64,000 nucleotides of DNA from Pectobacterium sp. CFBP8739 (GTDB lineage: Bacteria; Pseudomonadota; Gammaproteobacteria; Enterobacterales; Enterobacteriaceae): contig NZ_JACDRR010000014.1 in NCBI RefSeq assembly GCF_013449375.1, positions 1 to 64,000 of the forward strand, given 5' to 3'. The notes under the pieces were generated by a model that saw only the letters and a list, made by a program, of their open reading frames with translations, had not been told where the DNA came from and did no database searches. Position 1 is the stretch's first letter, and every line of letters begins with the position of its first letter. Below are positions 44,072 through 55,281 of this stretch, one piece after another. Both the position numbers and the translations under genes were made by a program.

Positions 44072-44121
44072 AAAAAAAAACTTGGGCAGAAGAGAGTATT
44101 GCTACTCACCTCTGCCCAAGT
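44072..44121 (-). terminator. RAT-controlled terminator before the glucosidase
   Basis: On the minus strand ACTTGGGCAGA and TCTGCCCAAGT pair over 11 bp, with inner pairing around AGTA/TACT, and end in nine T residues. It is in the leader, 81 bases upstream of the start. Confidence 0.9.
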
Positions 44122-44148
44122 CTCGCCCGCCATTGGCGGTAACGTCTT
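44118..44148 (-). promoter_or_regulatory. BglG-type ribonucleic antiterminator (RAT2)
   Basis: On the minus strand AAGACGTTACC, a stem CCGCC/GGCGG and GGGCGAGACTT make a second RAT. Its GACGTYACC and GGGCGAGAC parts are shared with RAT1. The last bases overlap the first terminator arm, as in known antitermination leaders. Confidence 0.75.
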
Positions 44149-44156
44149 GTTAGGAC

Positions 44157-44216
44157 ACTATACAATCCTGAATTTCTGCGGCAATGTCCCCGTCTGGTTA
44201 TGTGACCCCGGTCACG
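44157..44216 (-). promoter_or_regulatory. CRP-dependent promoter of the glucosidase gene
   Basis: TGTGA-CCCCGG-TCACG (44201-44216) matches CRP at nine of ten positions. On the minus strand TTGCCG and TATAGT, 16 bases apart, form the likely -35/-10. The site centre is about 59 bases from the inferred start, a class I arrangement. Confidence 0.65.
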
Positions 44217-44286
44217 ACATCTCTGCTGGCATCACTCGCGCCGACAGGCGTTAGGTGTTTTCCCCTAACGCCTGCTGATACGGTAA

Positions 44287-45051
44287 TTACGCTTTCGCTT
44301 TCAGTGCGTTGACGACGGCTTCGCCCAGTGCTTGAGCGGATGCCGGGTTTTGGCCGGTGATCAGTCTGCCATCTACGACGACTTTATTCTCAAAGATCGG
44401 GGCTTCTTCGAATGTTGCACCATCTTTTTTCAGCGCGGCTTCGAGTTCAAACGGAACGATCTTGTCGTAATGACGGGACGCTTCTTCTTCCGCAGTAAAA
44501 CCGGTAAGGCGACGGCCTTTAATCAACAGTTCACCATTGCTGAGCTTCACATTCAGCAAGCCTGCCGGACCGTGGCAAACGGCACTGATGATGTCATTCT
44601 TCTCGTACATGGTGCGTACGATGCTGATCAACTCAGGATTGTTGACGAAATCCCACATCGGTCCATGTCCACCAACGAGCAGGATCGCGGTGTATTTCGC
44701 TGGATCAACCTTGGCGAGTGGGATGGAATTAGCCAGTTTGTTGCGGTGTTCCGGGTTAGTCCAGAAATCCAAACTCGCCTGATCTTTCAGATCGAACCCG
44801 TCAAACGGAGGCAACCCGCCTTTAGGACTGGCGATATCGTAATCCAGCCCAGCTTTGTCAAAAACCTCGACCGGATGAGTGAGTTCTGGGAACCAGAAAC
44901 CGCCAACGAGGTCGGGGGTTTTTCTATCCAGACTGGAAACGACGATTAAGACCTTCTCTTCTTTTAGATTGGCCTGGGCGAAAGCGGGGGAGGCGGCAGC
45001 AAACACAGCCATCGCGGCGATAATACCAGCACAGTGCTTGATGATTGACAT
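44287..45051 (-). CDS. Exported DJ-1/PfpI (type 1 glutamine amidotransferase-like) protein
   Basis: This 254-residue protein is an Hsp31/PfpI-like member of the DJ-1 superfamily with an unusual signal peptide (AAMAVFAAASPAFAQA, cut near residue 26), so it is probably periplasmic. The nucleophile is Cys159 in SAVCHGPAGLL with His160 beside it, and an upstream LLVGGHGPMWD fits the family. Relatives act as chaperones, glyoxalase-like enzymes or deglycases; the substrate here is unknown. It is divergent from a LysR gene, which may regulate it. Confidence 0.85.
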   Translation of the reverse strand: MSIIKHCAGIIAAMAVFAAASPAFAQANLKEEKVLIVVSSLDRKTPDLVGGFWFPELTHPVEVFDKAGLDYDIASPKGGLPPFDGFDLKDQASLDFWTNPEHRNKLANSIPLAKVDPAKYTAILLVGGHGPMWDFVNNPELISIVRTMYEKNDIISAVCHGPAGLLNVKLSNGELLIKGRRLTGFTAEEEASRHYDKIVPFELEAALKKDGATFEEAPIFENKVVVDGRLITGQNPASAQALGEAVVNALKAKA

Positions 45052-45232
45052 AAAAAACTCCTTTCAGCAGGTGGTGATGGTCGCCACTATATCTGTGATA
45101 ACTGGTTGAAAATAGACGGTAATAACAGGACATATTGTTTAATAAATCGATGTAATCAATTTATATTGGTGTGATAAATTATCGTAAAATGCGTTTGATG
45201 ATCCCTGTGTTGCATGACGATGAGGAACCCTG

Positions 45233-46135
45233 ATGGGGCAATCCGACAGCTTTGATGGACTGGCAGAATTTCTGGCGATAGCGAAACGCTTGAGCATCCG
45301 TAAAGCGGCACTCGATCTGGGTAAAACACCGGGTTCCGTGAGTTTGTCGCTCCAGAGACTGGAACATCGCCTCGGTGTGCCACTGTTCCACCGCACGACA
45401 CGCAAAATGGCGCTGACGGAAGCGGGAGAAAACCTGCTGCTGAGAATCGGGCCTGCGGCACAGGCTATCGCGACAGGTTTTGAAGATGTGGCTCAATCGG
45501 CAAAAAATCCATCGGGAACGTTAAAGCTGATCGTAGAACGCTTGGCATTGCCCCACGTCATCGAACCCCTGATCCCTGCATTTCGTCAGGCGTGGCCGAG
45601 TTTGCATGTCGATATCACGGTGAGCAACCGCCATGATAATTTCGTCTCTGAAGGCTATGATGCCGGTATTATGATCGGTTCATACATTGAGCAGGATATG
45701 ATTGCGATACGGCTTTCCCCAGCCTTTAAGTGGGCGGTATTTGGATCGCCGGACTATTTCAAAACGCACGGCAAACCTAAAGCCACCCGCGACTTAATGC
45801 ATCACGAATGCATTCGCTTTCGCCGCCCTGAGAAGGGCGATATTTACCGGTGGGAATTTATCGAAAACAAAGAAAGCGTCAGAATTGAGCCAACGGGCAC
45901 GGTGACGGTGAACGATGGGGAACTGATGCGCAGCCTTGCGGTTCGGGGCGTCGGATTGATTTACTCCTCCACCTTCCATACCTCACGTGAACTGGAAAAC
46001 GGCACGCTGGAAGCGGCGCTACTCGATCTTTCGCCGGGAAACGACGGCCTCTTTCTGTATTTCTCCAGAGCGGCGAGGAACCAGCCCAAACTGCGCGCGT
46101 TTATCGACGTGTGTTCGCAGGTCATTAAGACGTGA
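45233..46135 (+). CDS. LysR-family transcriptional regulator
   Basis: This 300-residue regulator has a winged helix at about 8-66 (RLSIRKAALDLGKTPGSVSLSLQRLEHRLGV region) and a LysR substrate-binding domain of the CrgA/YafC group (DAGIMIGSYIEQDMIAIRL, SPGNDGLFLYF). GAGGAA precedes the ATG. The 181-base divergent gap to the DJ-1 gene suggests local control. The ligand is unknown. Confidence 0.88.
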   Translation: MGQSDSFDGLAEFLAIAKRLSIRKAALDLGKTPGSVSLSLQRLEHRLGVPLFHRTTRKMALTEAGENLLLRIGPAAQAIATGFEDVAQSAKNPSGTLKLIVERLALPHVIEPLIPAFRQAWPSLHVDITVSNRHDNFVSEGYDAGIMIGSYIEQDMIAIRLSPAFKWAVFGSPDYFKTHGKPKATRDLMHHECIRFRRPEKGDIYRWEFIENKESVRIEPTGTVTVNDGELMRSLAVRGVGLIYSSTFHTSRELENGTLEAALLDLSPGNDGLFLYFSRAARNQPKLRAFIDVCSQVIKT

Positions 46136-46185
46136 ATGCGTGGGCTGCTTTGATTTTCCATCTCTGATAAATATAAACAGACGCC

Positions 46186-46222
46186 CAAAAATAAAGGAGC
46201 TGCGCTATTAACGCAACTCCTT
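46186..46222 (-). terminator. tRNA-Ile2 terminator
   Basis: On the minus strand AAGGAGTTGCG and CGCAGCTCCTT pair with one mismatch and lead into TATTTTTGG, 6 bases after the tRNA. Confidence 0.75.
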
Positions 46223-46227
46223 AAATT

Positions 46228-46303
46228 TGGTGGCCCCTGCTGGACTTGAACCAGCGACCAAGCGATTATGAGTCGCCTGCTCTAACCACTGAGCTAAGGG
46301 GCC
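46228..46303 (-). tRNA. ileX: tRNA-Ile (CAU, lysidine-modified, reads AUA)
   Basis: This 76-base tRNA has encoded CCA (46228-46230), an acceptor stem GGCCCC/GGGGCC, the D-loop TTAGCTCAGTGGTTAGAG, T-arm GGTTCAAGTCC, and anticodon CAT (complement of 46268-46270). The sequence matches E. coli ileX, whose C34 is changed to lysidine by TilS so that it reads AUA. As in E. coli, it lies beside mug. Confidence 0.96.
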
Positions 46304-46445
46304 GAATGGGCGATGATTATACGGTAATGTCTGGGTAGAGGTCTATAGCCTATCTGCTGGGTGGTGATTTTATGTACTCAAGATAGCTTGTTGTTATTCT
46401 TATCAGAATTTACGATGGACATAGTCAACGGAAGTAGGGAACGAC

Positions 46446-46949
46446 ATGATTACCGATATTCTGGCCATGAATCTTCAGGTGGTTTTCTGCGGCATTAACC
46501 CTGGGTTGTCGACGGCCCATCATGGTTACCACTTCGCGAACCCCAGTAACCGCTTCTGGAAAGTCATTCATCAGGCAGGGTTTACCGAGCGGTTGCTGAC
46601 GCCGGCCGAAGAACAGCATCTGCTGGACACCGGATGCGGCATCACGATGCTGGTGGATCGCCCCACGGTTGAAGCCACCGAGCTAGGGCGAGATGAGCTG
46701 CTGCAAGGCGGGAGCGCGATTGTTGAGAAGATGAAGCGCTATCAGCCGCGTGCGTTGGCTGTGCTGGGGAAGCAGGCGTTCAGTCAGGCGTTTGGTATCA
46801 AGAAAGTGTCGTGGGGGCGTCAGGCGTTGCGTATTGGCGAGACGCAGGTTTGGGTGCTGCCGAACCCAAGTGGACTGAATCGTGCGACGCTGGAGTCGCT
46901 GGTGGCGTCGTATCAGGAACTGCATCAGGCATTGCAGGATAACGTATAA
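46446..46949 (+). CDS. mug: G/U mismatch-specific DNA glycosylase Mug
   Basis: Mug removes uracil or ethenocytosine opposite guanine in double-stranded DNA, in stationary phase in E. coli. The 167-residue protein has the active-site motif [11 protein letters not shown] (about 12-22; Asn18 is the catalytic Asn in E. coli) and the intercalating region NPSGLNRA near residue 140. GGGAACG lies before the start. It converges with rpoD across a shared terminator. Confidence 0.95.
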   Translation: MITDILAMNLQVVFCGINPGLSTAHHGYHFANPSNRFWKVIHQAGFTERLLTPAEEQHLLDTGCGITMLVDRPTVEATELGRDELLQGGSAIVEKMKRYQPRALAVLGKQAFSQAFGIKKVSWGRQALRIGETQVWVLPNPSGLNRATLESLVASYQELHQALQDNV

Positions 46950-46977
46950 ATTCAATCTGAACGTTCTGACAGGCAAA

Positions 46978-47005
46978 AAATAACCTCGGCGAACCGAGGT
47001 TATTT
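46978..47005. terminator. Bidirectional terminator, mug/rpoD
   Basis: AAATAACCTCGG-CGAA-CCGAGGTTATTT is a perfect 12-bp stem with a stable tetraloop, ending both mug and the rpsU-dnaG-rpoD transcript. Confidence 0.85.
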
Positions 47006-47036
47006 AGTATGTAATGTGGATTAGCTGAGAACCGAA

Positions 47037-48875
47037 TTAATCATCCAAGAAGCTACGCAGCACTTCGGAACGGCTTGGGTGGCGCAGTTTACGCAGCGCT
47101 TTCGCTTCGATCTGACGAATACGTTCACGCGTAACGTCAAACTGTTTGCCCACTTCTTCCAGCGTATGGTCGGTGTTCATATCGATACCGAAACGCATAC
47201 GCAGGACTTTCGCTTCACGTGCGGTCAGGCCAGCCAGTACGTCGTGTGTCGCAGAACGCAGGCTTTCTGACGTTGCTGAATCCAGCGGCAGCTCCAGCGT
47301 CGTATCTTCAATGAAATCGCCCAAATGTGAATCTTCATCATCACCAATCGGGGTTTCCATTGAAATCGGCTCTTTCGCGATCTTCAGCACTTTACGGATC
47401 TTGTCTTCCGGCATCAGCATACGTTCAGCCAACTCTTCCGGCGTCGGTTCACGACCCATTTCCTGCAACATCTGACGAGAGATACGGTTCAGTTTATTGA
47501 TCGTCTCAATCATGTGTACCGGAATACGGATGGTACGTGCCTGATCGGCGATAGAACGAGTGATCGCCTGACGGATCCACCAAGTTGCATAGGTCGAGAA
47601 TTTGTAACCACGGCGATATTCAAACTTATCTACCGCTTTCATCAGACCGATGTTGCCTTCCTGAATCAGGTCGAGGAACTGCAAACCGCGGTTGGTGTAT
47701 TTCTTCGCGATAGAAATAACCAGACGTAAGTTGGCTTCCACCATTTCTTTCTTGGCGCGACGTGCTTTTGCTTCACCAATCGACATACGGCGGTTGATGT
47801 CTTTCACCTGCTCGATTGTCAGACCGGTTTCTTCTTCGATCTGTTGCAGTTTTTGCAGGCTGCGGGTGACGTCTTCTTCTACATCATTCAGCTTTTCAGA
47901 CCACGGCTTGCCCATGGCGACAGCTGCGGCAAACCAGGTGCTGTTAGTTTCATTGCCGGTGAACATGGTGACGAAGTTTTTCTTCGGCATTTTGCACTGT
48001 TCAACACACAGTTTGATGATCAAACGTTCCTGAGTACGGACGCGATCCATCATGGAGCGCATGCTGTTAACCAGGAAATCGAACTGTTTCGGCACCAGAC
48101 GGAACTGTTTGAAGACTTCAGACAGGTTCAGAATTTCCTGTGCTGCCAGCGCATGACTGCGACCATGGGCTTTGATGGCTTGACGGGTGGTTTCATATTG
48201 TTCACGCAGTTCGGTGAACTTCTCACGCGCCAGTTCCGGATCGATACTGTTATCGTCTTCGGAATCTTCGTCGTCTTCAGACTCTTCGTCGTCATCGTCC
48301 ATTTCTTCGCTCGACAGCTCGGAGCCTACGTGCGTTGCGGTCGGGGCGATGTCTTCTTCCGCATTAGGATCGACGAAGCCGGTGATCAGGTCGGACAGGC
48401 GGCTTTCGCCCGCTTCAACGCGATCGTATTGTTCCAGCAGGTAAGTAATGGCTTCAGGATACTCGGCGACAGAACACTGAACCTGGTTGATACCGTCTTC
48501 GATACGTTTGGCGATATCGATCTCGCCTTCACGCGTCAACAGTTCAACGGTACCCATTTCACGCATGTACATGCGAACCGGATCGGTAGTGCGACCAATT
48601 TCCGATTCAACGCTGGATAGCACCTGCGCAGCAGCCTCTGCCGCATCTTCATCGGCATCATTGGTATTTTCAGCCAGCAACAGATCGTCTGCATCCGGGG
48701 CTTCTTCCATCACCTGGATGCCCATGTCGTTAATCATCTGGATGATATCTTCGATCTGATCCGAGTCGATGATATCTTCCGGCAGATGGTCATTGACCTC
48801 AGCATAGGTCAGGTAGCCTTGCTCCTTACCACGGGTGACAAGCAGCTTCAGCTGTGACTGCGGGTTTTGCTCCAT
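47037..48875 (-). CDS. rpoD: RNA polymerase sigma-70 factor RpoD
   Basis: This is the primary sigma factor. The 612-residue product has region 1.1 (1-80), the non-conserved acidic insert (about 170-215, [15 protein letters not shown]), regions 2.1-2.4 (including [17 protein letters not shown]), region 3, and region 4 with the DNA-binding helix [17 protein letters not shown]. It closes the macromolecular synthesis operon rpsU-dnaG-rpoD. A probable internal heat-shock promoter lies inside dnaG. Confidence 0.99.
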   Translation of the reverse strand: MEQNPQSQLKLLVTRGKEQGYLTYAEVNDHLPEDIIDSDQIEDIIQMINDMGIQVMEEAPDADDLLLAENTNDADEDAAEAAAQVLSSVESEIGRTTDPVRMYMREMGTVELLTREGEIDIAKRIEDGINQVQCSVAEYPEAITYLLEQYDRVEAGESRLSDLITGFVDPNAEEDIAPTATHVGSELSSEEMDDDDEESEDDEDSEDDNSIDPELAREKFTELREQYETTRQAIKAHGRSHALAAQEILNLSEVFKQFRLVPKQFDFLVNSMRSMMDRVRTQERLIIKLCVEQCKMPKKNFVTMFTGNETNSTWFAAAVAMGKPWSEKLNDVEEDVTRSLQKLQQIEEETGLTIEQVKDINRRMSIGEAKARRAKKEMVEANLRLVISIAKKYTNRGLQFLDLIQEGNIGLMKAVDKFEYRRGYKFSTYATWWIRQAITRSIADQARTIRIPVHMIETINKLNRISRQMLQEMGREPTPEELAERMLMPEDKIRKVLKIAKEPISMETPIGDDEDSHLGDFIEDTTLELPLDSATSESLRSATHDVLAGLTAREAKVLRMRFGIDMNTDHTLEEVGKQFDVTRERIRQIEAKALRKLRHPSRSEVLRSFLDD

Positions 48876-49029
48876 AAGACGGTATCCACACTTCAGAGTA
48901 TTTGGGTTGGTGTCGGTCAGCGTAGGTCGCTAACAATAGCATTAGGGGTATTTTTCTTATCGCCGCGGCCCCTGTAGCGGCTCTTTGCAGGGCTCAACCC
49001 TGCTATTTATCGGCAATTAAGCCTCTGTA

Positions 49030-50784
49030 TCAGTGTTTTCTGGTCAACGCCAGTTGCAACGACCAAAGCTCTTTTTTTTCTTTGGCGTTGAGCCCATGCG
49101 TTCTGTCACGGGCAATCAATGTTTCTTGTCGCTGTTTCAACAGCTGATCGTAGAGCTCTGCCAGACTGATTCTAAACTTCTCGTCGAGCTCTTCCTCTAC
49201 GATCATATGGTTCCACACCGCGATGGTTTCAAGCTGTTTATAGTATTTGCTGTCGCGATACTGTTCTAACAGTAGAGCCATACTCATTCCTGGACTGGCG
49301 TTACAGGTTCTTACCAAATCCTGGAACAACGATAAACCTGGGACTTTGTCCTGCTCAATACCTTCCAACGCGAGGTCAGGAACTTCAACGGCCAGCCTTG
49401 GGTTTTGCACTAAAAGTCCTATAAGTATACGCATAGTTGTGACTTTTAGTTGCGGCGTCTGGTAAGACTGCTCCAGCTCTGTGGCTTTGGGCAGCAGCCT
49501 ATTCAATTGGCTGTCATCCAAAATACCCAGCTTGTTGCCAAGCTGCTGGCGTAAGTAAAGCCGTTGTGTTTCTCCCGGCACTTGACCAATCAATGGCATA
49601 GCGAGAATGCCAAGTTTGGTTCGGCCATCAGCAGAGCTCATATCTACCTGCTGTTGTAGCGTTTCAAACAGAAATTGCGACAGCGGCAGCGCTTGTATCA
49701 TGCGTTGTTCAAAGGCGGCTTTACCTTCTTTACGTACCAGCGTGTCGGGATCCTCTCCGTCTGGCAGGAACATAAAACGTAGCTGACGACCATCGTTCAA
49801 ATAGGGTAGCGCAGTTTCCAGCGCGCGCCATGCCGCTTCGCGTCCGGCACGGTCTCCGTCGTAACAACACACCACCAGATCGGTGGCACGAAAGAGTAAC
49901 TGAATGTGTTCGGCAGTCGTGGACGTACCTAGCGACGCCACCGCATAATCAATACCAAACTGCGCCAACGCCACGACATCCATATAGCCTTCAACAACCA
50001 GGAGCCGTTTAAGATCTTTATGGCTTTGCTGTGCTTCATACAGGCCGTACAACTGGCGACCTTTATGAAAAATCTCTGTTTCCGGTGAGTTAAGGTACTT
50101 TGGCGTACCGTCGCCTAATACTCGTCCGCCAAAGGCAATCACTCGCCCCCGTTTGTCGCGGATGGGGAACATCACTCGCTCGCGGAAGCGGTCGTACGTT
50201 CGGCCCTGATCGTTAGTCACCAGCATGCCGGCATCGTTCAATGTGCTACGGTCGTCATTATTGAGGCCAAAGCGCTTTAAAACGTTATCCCAGCCGGGCG
50301 GGGCGAAGCCGATCGCAAAATGGCTGATAACCTCTGCGCTTAAACCGCGCTGTTGCAGATACTGCAACGCAGGCGTACCGACTGATTGGCTAAGTGTTTG
50401 TTGATAGAACCCGCTGAGCTGTCCCATCAATTCGTACAGACTTTGCCGCTGGTGACGCTCTAACTGGGTTGGGCCCGTGCCGCTTTCATAAGGCACGTCG
50501 AGGCCGTATTGAGTGGCCAGTTCTTCAATGGTTTCAACGAATTCGAGACGATCGTAATTCATCAAAAAATCAATGGCGTTGCCGTGTGCACCACAACCAA
50601 AACAGTGGTAGAACTGCTTGTCACCGTTTACGGTGAATGAGGGGGTTTTTTCGTGATGGAATGGACAGCACGCATGGTAGTTTTTGCCCTGCTTTTTCAG
50701 TTTGACACGCGCGTCAATGAGATCGACGATGTCGGTGCGCGCCAGCAGGTCATTAATAAATACGCGTGGGATTCGTCCAGCCAT
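49030..50784 (-). CDS. dnaG: DNA primase
   Basis: Primase makes RNA primers for DNA replication with DnaB. The 584-residue protein has the zinc finger (Cys40, His43, Cys61, Cys64, same numbers as E. coli), the TOPRIM domain (VVEGYMDVVALAQFG and YDGDRAGR) and the C-terminal DnaB-binding helical region. It lies between rpsU and rpoD; a hairpin upstream limits dnaG expression relative to rpsU. Confidence 0.98.
   Translation of the reverse strand: MAGRIPRVFINDLLARTDIVDLIDARVKLKKQGKNYHACCPFHHEKTPSFTVNGDKQFYHCFGCGAHGNAIDFLMNYDRLEFVETIEELATQYGLDVPYESGTGPTQLERHQRQSLYELMGQLSGFYQQTLSQSVGTPALQYLQQRGLSAEVISHFAIGFAPPGWDNVLKRFGLNNDDRSTLNDAGMLVTNDQGRTYDRFRERVMFPIRDKRGRVIAFGGRVLGDGTPKYLNSPETEIFHKGRQLYGLYEAQQSHKDLKRLLVVEGYMDVVALAQFGIDYAVASLGTSTTAEHIQLLFRATDLVVCCYDGDRAGREAAWRALETALPYLNDGRQLRFMFLPDGEDPDTLVRKEGKAAFEQRMIQALPLSQFLFETLQQQVDMSSADGRTKLGILAMPLIGQVPGETQRLYLRQQLGNKLGILDDSQLNRLLPKATELEQSYQTPQLKVTTMRILIGLLVQNPRLAVEVPDLALEGIEQDKVPGLSLFQDLVRTCNASPGMSMALLLEQYRDSKYYKQLETIAVWNHMIVEEELDEKFRISLAELYDQLLKQRQETLIARDRTHGLNAKEKKELWSLQLALTRKH
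49205..49233 (-). promoter_or_regulatory. Candidate heat-shock promoter of rpoD inside dnaG
   Basis: On the minus strand CTTGAAA and ACCATAT are 15 bases apart. The position inside the 3' part of dnaG and the sequence correspond to the E. coli rpoD heat-shock promoter. The -10 is a weaker match than in groE. Confidence 0.45.
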
Positions 50785-50848
50785 AAGCCCCTGATGTATA
50801 TCTTTCTGTAAGGTAGTTACATTGGATATAGCTTATAAACGACAACAA

Positions 50849-50875
50849 GCCGCGCTTCCTTACGGAAAGCACGGC
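50849..50875 (-). terminator. Hairpin between rpsU and dnaG
   Basis: On the minus strand GCCGTGCTTTCC pairs with GGAAGCGCGGC, with one bulge, around a GTAA loop, followed by TTGTTGT. It corresponds to the partial terminator T1 of the E. coli operon that lowers dnaG expression. Confidence 0.65.
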
Positions 50876-50937
50876 CTTCGTATGCAACTGCTAAGTCTGC
50901 GGATTAATCACGCGTTGGAGGGAAACCCTCCAGAAAA

Positions 50938-51165
<228 letters not shown>

Positions 51166-51184
51166 TCAATAAATTCGGTTTGCC

Positions 51185-51201
51185 GCTGGCCTTGTGCCAG
51201 C
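51185..51201 (-). promoter_or_regulatory. Hairpin in the rpsU leader
   Basis: GCTGGC and GCCAGC pair perfectly across a 5-base loop between the likely promoter and the rpsU ribosome site. It may affect mRNA stability or translation; I know of no specific regulator. Confidence 0.45.
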
Positions 51202-51220
51202 CTTTTCAAAATGGTGCGGA

Positions 51221-51250
51221 ATTCTACTGCAAACGTGACGCCTTTGTAAA
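51221..51250 (-). promoter_or_regulatory. Probable sigma-70 promoter of rpsU-dnaG-rpoD
   Basis: On the minus strand TTTACA (51250-51245) and TAGAAT (51226-51221) are 18 bases apart, about 70 bases upstream of rpsU. Both hexamers match sigma-70 at five of six positions. Confidence 0.6.
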
Positions 51251-51380
51251 GCATTGCGGTGATCATAAAACACCCAACCACGGCCAGCGCAGAAATCAGG
51301 GCGCTTATGGTAGACTATCCACAGTTTGAAGCAAGCGGCATTCAATGAGCGCTTGTATCGTCATCAAAGTAGGAACAGCA

Positions 51381-52394
51381 ATGCGCGTATTGGGTATCGA
51401 AACATCCTGTGATGAAACCGGCGTGGCCATTTATGACACAGAAACCGGTTTGCTTGCCAATCAGTTATACAGCCAGGTGAAATTACATGCCGACTACGGC
51501 GGCGTTGTGCCTGAGCTTGCCTCACGCGATCACGTGCGTAAAACGGTTCCGCTCATTCAGGCTGCGCTACGTGAAGCTGGGTTGCAGGCGAGTGATATTG
51601 ATGGCGTGGCTTACACTGCGGGCCCCGGTTTGGTTGGCGCGTTATTGGTGGGGGCGACAGTCGGCCGCTCTCTGGCGTTTGCCTGGGATGTGCCAGCGAT
51701 TCCCGTGCACCATATGGAAGGGCATTTACTGGCACCGATGCTGGAAGATAATCCACCAGCGTTTCCCTTCGTGGCGCTGCTGGTTTCTGGTGGACATACG
51801 CAGCTCATCAGCGTAACGGGCATTGGTGAATACCGTTTGTTGGGCGAGTCGATTGATGACGCCGCGGGTGAGGCGTTTGATAAAACGGCGAAACTGCTGG
51901 GGCTGGATTATCCCGGTGGCCCGATGCTGTCGAAGATGGCGCAGATGGGGGATTCGCAGCGCTTTACGTTTCCGCGCCCGATGACCGATCGTCCTGGGCT
52001 GGATTTCAGCTTCTCTGGGCTAAAAACGTTTGCTGCCAATACGATTCGTAGCAACGGCGATGATGATCAAACGCGTGCCGACATTGCTCGTGCATTTGAA
52101 GATGCCGTTGTAGATACGTTGGCTATCAAGTGTCGTCGTGCGCTGGATGAAACGGGCTTTAAACGACTGGTCATGGCGGGGGGCGTGAGTGCAAATCGAA
52201 CGCTACGCCAGCGCTTAGGCGAAGTGATGGCAAAACGTGGCGGTGAGGTGTTTTATGCGCGTCCTGAATTCTGTACGGATAATGGTGCGATGATCGCCTA
52301 TGCGGGCAGTGTACGTCTGGCGCATGGCGCCAGTCAGACGCTGGGGGTATCCGTTAGACCACGTTGGCCGTTGGCTGAACTGCCTGCGGTGTGA
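51381..52394 (+). CDS. tsaD: tRNA threonylcarbamoyladenosine transferase TsaD
   Basis: TsaD, with TsaB, TsaC and TsaE, makes the t6A37 modification of tRNAs that read ANN codons. The 337-residue protein equals E. coli TsaD in length. It has the N-terminal [14 protein letters not shown], the iron-binding HMEGHL (about 111-116) and the ASKHA nucleotide-binding [19 protein letters not shown] precedes the start at 51381; a 12-codon longer form is less likely. It is divergent from rpsU as in E. coli. Confidence 0.97.
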   Translation: MRVLGIETSCDETGVAIYDTETGLLANQLYSQVKLHADYGGVVPELASRDHVRKTVPLIQAALREAGLQASDIDGVAYTAGPGLVGALLVGATVGRSLAFAWDVPAIPVHHMEGHLLAPMLEDNPPAFPFVALLVSGGHTQLISVTGIGEYRLLGESIDDAAGEAFDKTAKLLGLDYPGGPMLSKMAQMGDSQRFTFPRPMTDRPGLDFSFSGLKTFAANTIRSNGDDDQTRADIARAFEDAVVDTLAIKCRRALDETGFKRLVMAGGVSANRTLRQRLGEVMAKRGGEVFYARPEFCTDNGAMIAYAGSVRLAHGASQTLGVSVRPRWPLAELPAV

Positions 52395-52498
52395 GTGTTT
52401 TAGCAATAATTGCTACGTGTAGCGATCTTACACGTAGCAAAAAACGTAGCGAAAATGCCCAGCAAAATGCGTAATAAAAACGGTAGCGAGCGGGTTAG

Positions 52499-54376
<1,878 letters not shown>

Positions 54377-54410
54377 TCATTGAGATTCTTGTAATACGTG
54401 ACGTTGAATA

Positions 54411-54448
54411 AAAAGCCGGAGATATCGATCTCCGGCTTTTCTTTTTTT
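54411..54448 (+). terminator. mdh terminator
   Basis: AAAAGCCGGAGAT-ATCG-ATCTCCGGCTTTT is a perfect 13-bp stem followed by CTTTTTTT. It lies at the stop of the opposing sfsB gene. Confidence 0.9.
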
Positions 54449-54710
54449 AATCGGGACGGATGAGTTTTTTTCTGTCGATAAGCTCATTGGTTTCCGGATC
54501 GTAGTACCGGCTGGGCCAAATCTCTGATGGGTGAATACTCAGCGCATCGGCAATAAGCCATTCCCCTTTGGGCCAGGGGCGTGAGAGCGCGTTAGCTAAT
54601 GTAGATGAGCTTAATCCGGCCGCTCGCGATACCGCCGCCAGCGTCGTGTTTTTCTTGCGCAGTGCAGCAATGATATCAGCGGGATGCCAGTCTTGTTTCC
54701 TTAAAATCAT
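54447..54710 (-). CDS. sfsB: Ner-like regulator SfsB (Nlp)
   Basis: This 87-residue protein is a homologue of the phage Mu Ner repressor. It matches E. coli SfsB (WHPADIIAALRKKNTTLAAV, GLSSSTLANALSRPWPKGEW, IWPSRYYDPETNELIDR). The helix-turn-helix lies at about residues 20-45. E. coli SfsB can activate maltose genes with CRP when overproduced. In E. coli it is beside ispB; here it faces two Mu-domain genes that lie between it and ispB. Confidence 0.9.
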   Translation of the reverse strand: MILRKQDWHPADIIAALRKKNTTLAAVSRAAGLSSSTLANALSRPWPKGEWLIADALSIHPSEIWPSRYYDPETNELIDRKKLIRPD

Positions 54711-54764
54711 ATTCCTTCCCTTATTTGCTATAAGACGACTGTGTATTAGTGGTATAAATAACGG

Positions 54765-54790
54765 ATGTTAGTTATATGCCGAGCTAACAT
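54765..54790. promoter_or_regulatory. Inverted repeat in sfsB/Mu-domain gene intergenic region
   Basis: ATGTTAG (54765-54771) and CTAACAT (54784-54790) are perfect 7-base inverted repeats with a 12-base spacer, 55 bases upstream of sfsB. The layout suggests an operator for one of the neighbouring regulators. Confidence 0.45.
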
Positions 54791-54799
54791 GACATTATT

Positions 54800-54854
54800 A
54801 TTTGGAAATAATATAGCATTAATTTCCTTTAAAATTCTCAATTAATTTCCAAAT
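54800..54854. promoter_or_regulatory. Second inverted repeat near the Mu-domain gene
   Basis: ATTTGGAAAT (54800-54809) and ATTTCCAAAT (54845-54854) are perfect 10-base complements 35 bases apart, with AATTTCC in between at 54821-54827. They lie in an AT-rich stretch 44 bases before the first Mu-domain gene. Confidence 0.45.
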
Positions 54855-54897
54855 GAGCGCGTTTTTGTTAGGGATGGCACTATCAGGATGAAAGGCA

Positions 54898-55281
54898 ATG
54901 AAAAAAGAGTGGTTTGCTACCAGCGATTTGGTTGGAGTTGGCGGCCTTCCGAAATCAAGACAAGGATTGAATAAGCGCGCCCGTGAAGATGGATGGGAAA
55001 AGCGTCGCCGTAAAGGTGTCCAAGGAAGAGGAGTGGAATACTCAATTCACAGCTTACCGGATACGGTAAAAAAATCCCTATTACTCGAAATCGAGCCTTC
55101 TGCCTACTCGGCGAAGCAGCCTGCGGCCTTGGCAGTATGGATGCAGATTTATCAGCAACTATCTGAAAAAGAAAGAGATGAGTTAATCGCTTATATTCTT
55201 CGCGTCGGCGTATCGTCTACGCTGAACCAGTTGGGAATTACGCCGTCGGACGAGGAACCTATCTCATCAATGGATGATTGA
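54898..55281 (+). CDS. Mu-type DNA-binding domain protein, copy 1
   Basis: This 127-residue protein has an N-terminal phage Mu DNA-binding domain (about residues 3-65: EWFATSDLVGVGGLPKS, KRRRKGVQGRGVEY), as at the start of Mu transposase and Mu repressor. A short acidic helical C-terminus follows (IYQQLSEKERDELIAYIL). No transposase catalytic domain exists. ATGAAAGGCA precedes the start. It is tandem with a second copy at 55532 and divergent from sfsB. It is probably a transcription regulator; targets are unknown. Confidence 0.8.
   Translation: MKKEWFATSDLVGVGGLPKSRQGLNKRAREDGWEKRRRKGVQGRGVEYSIHSLPDTVKKSLLLEIEPSAYSAKQPAALAVWMQIYQQLSEKERDELIAYILRVGVSSTLNQLGITPSDEEPISSMDD

Noticed and set aside
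47844-48620. 258-codon ORF antisense to rpoD
   Set aside because: It is a shadow of biased rpoD codons. It has no ribosome site and an implausible composition.
51300-51340. LexA-like CTGT near the rpsU promoter
   Set aside because: CTGTGGATAGTCTACC lacks the ACAG half-site.
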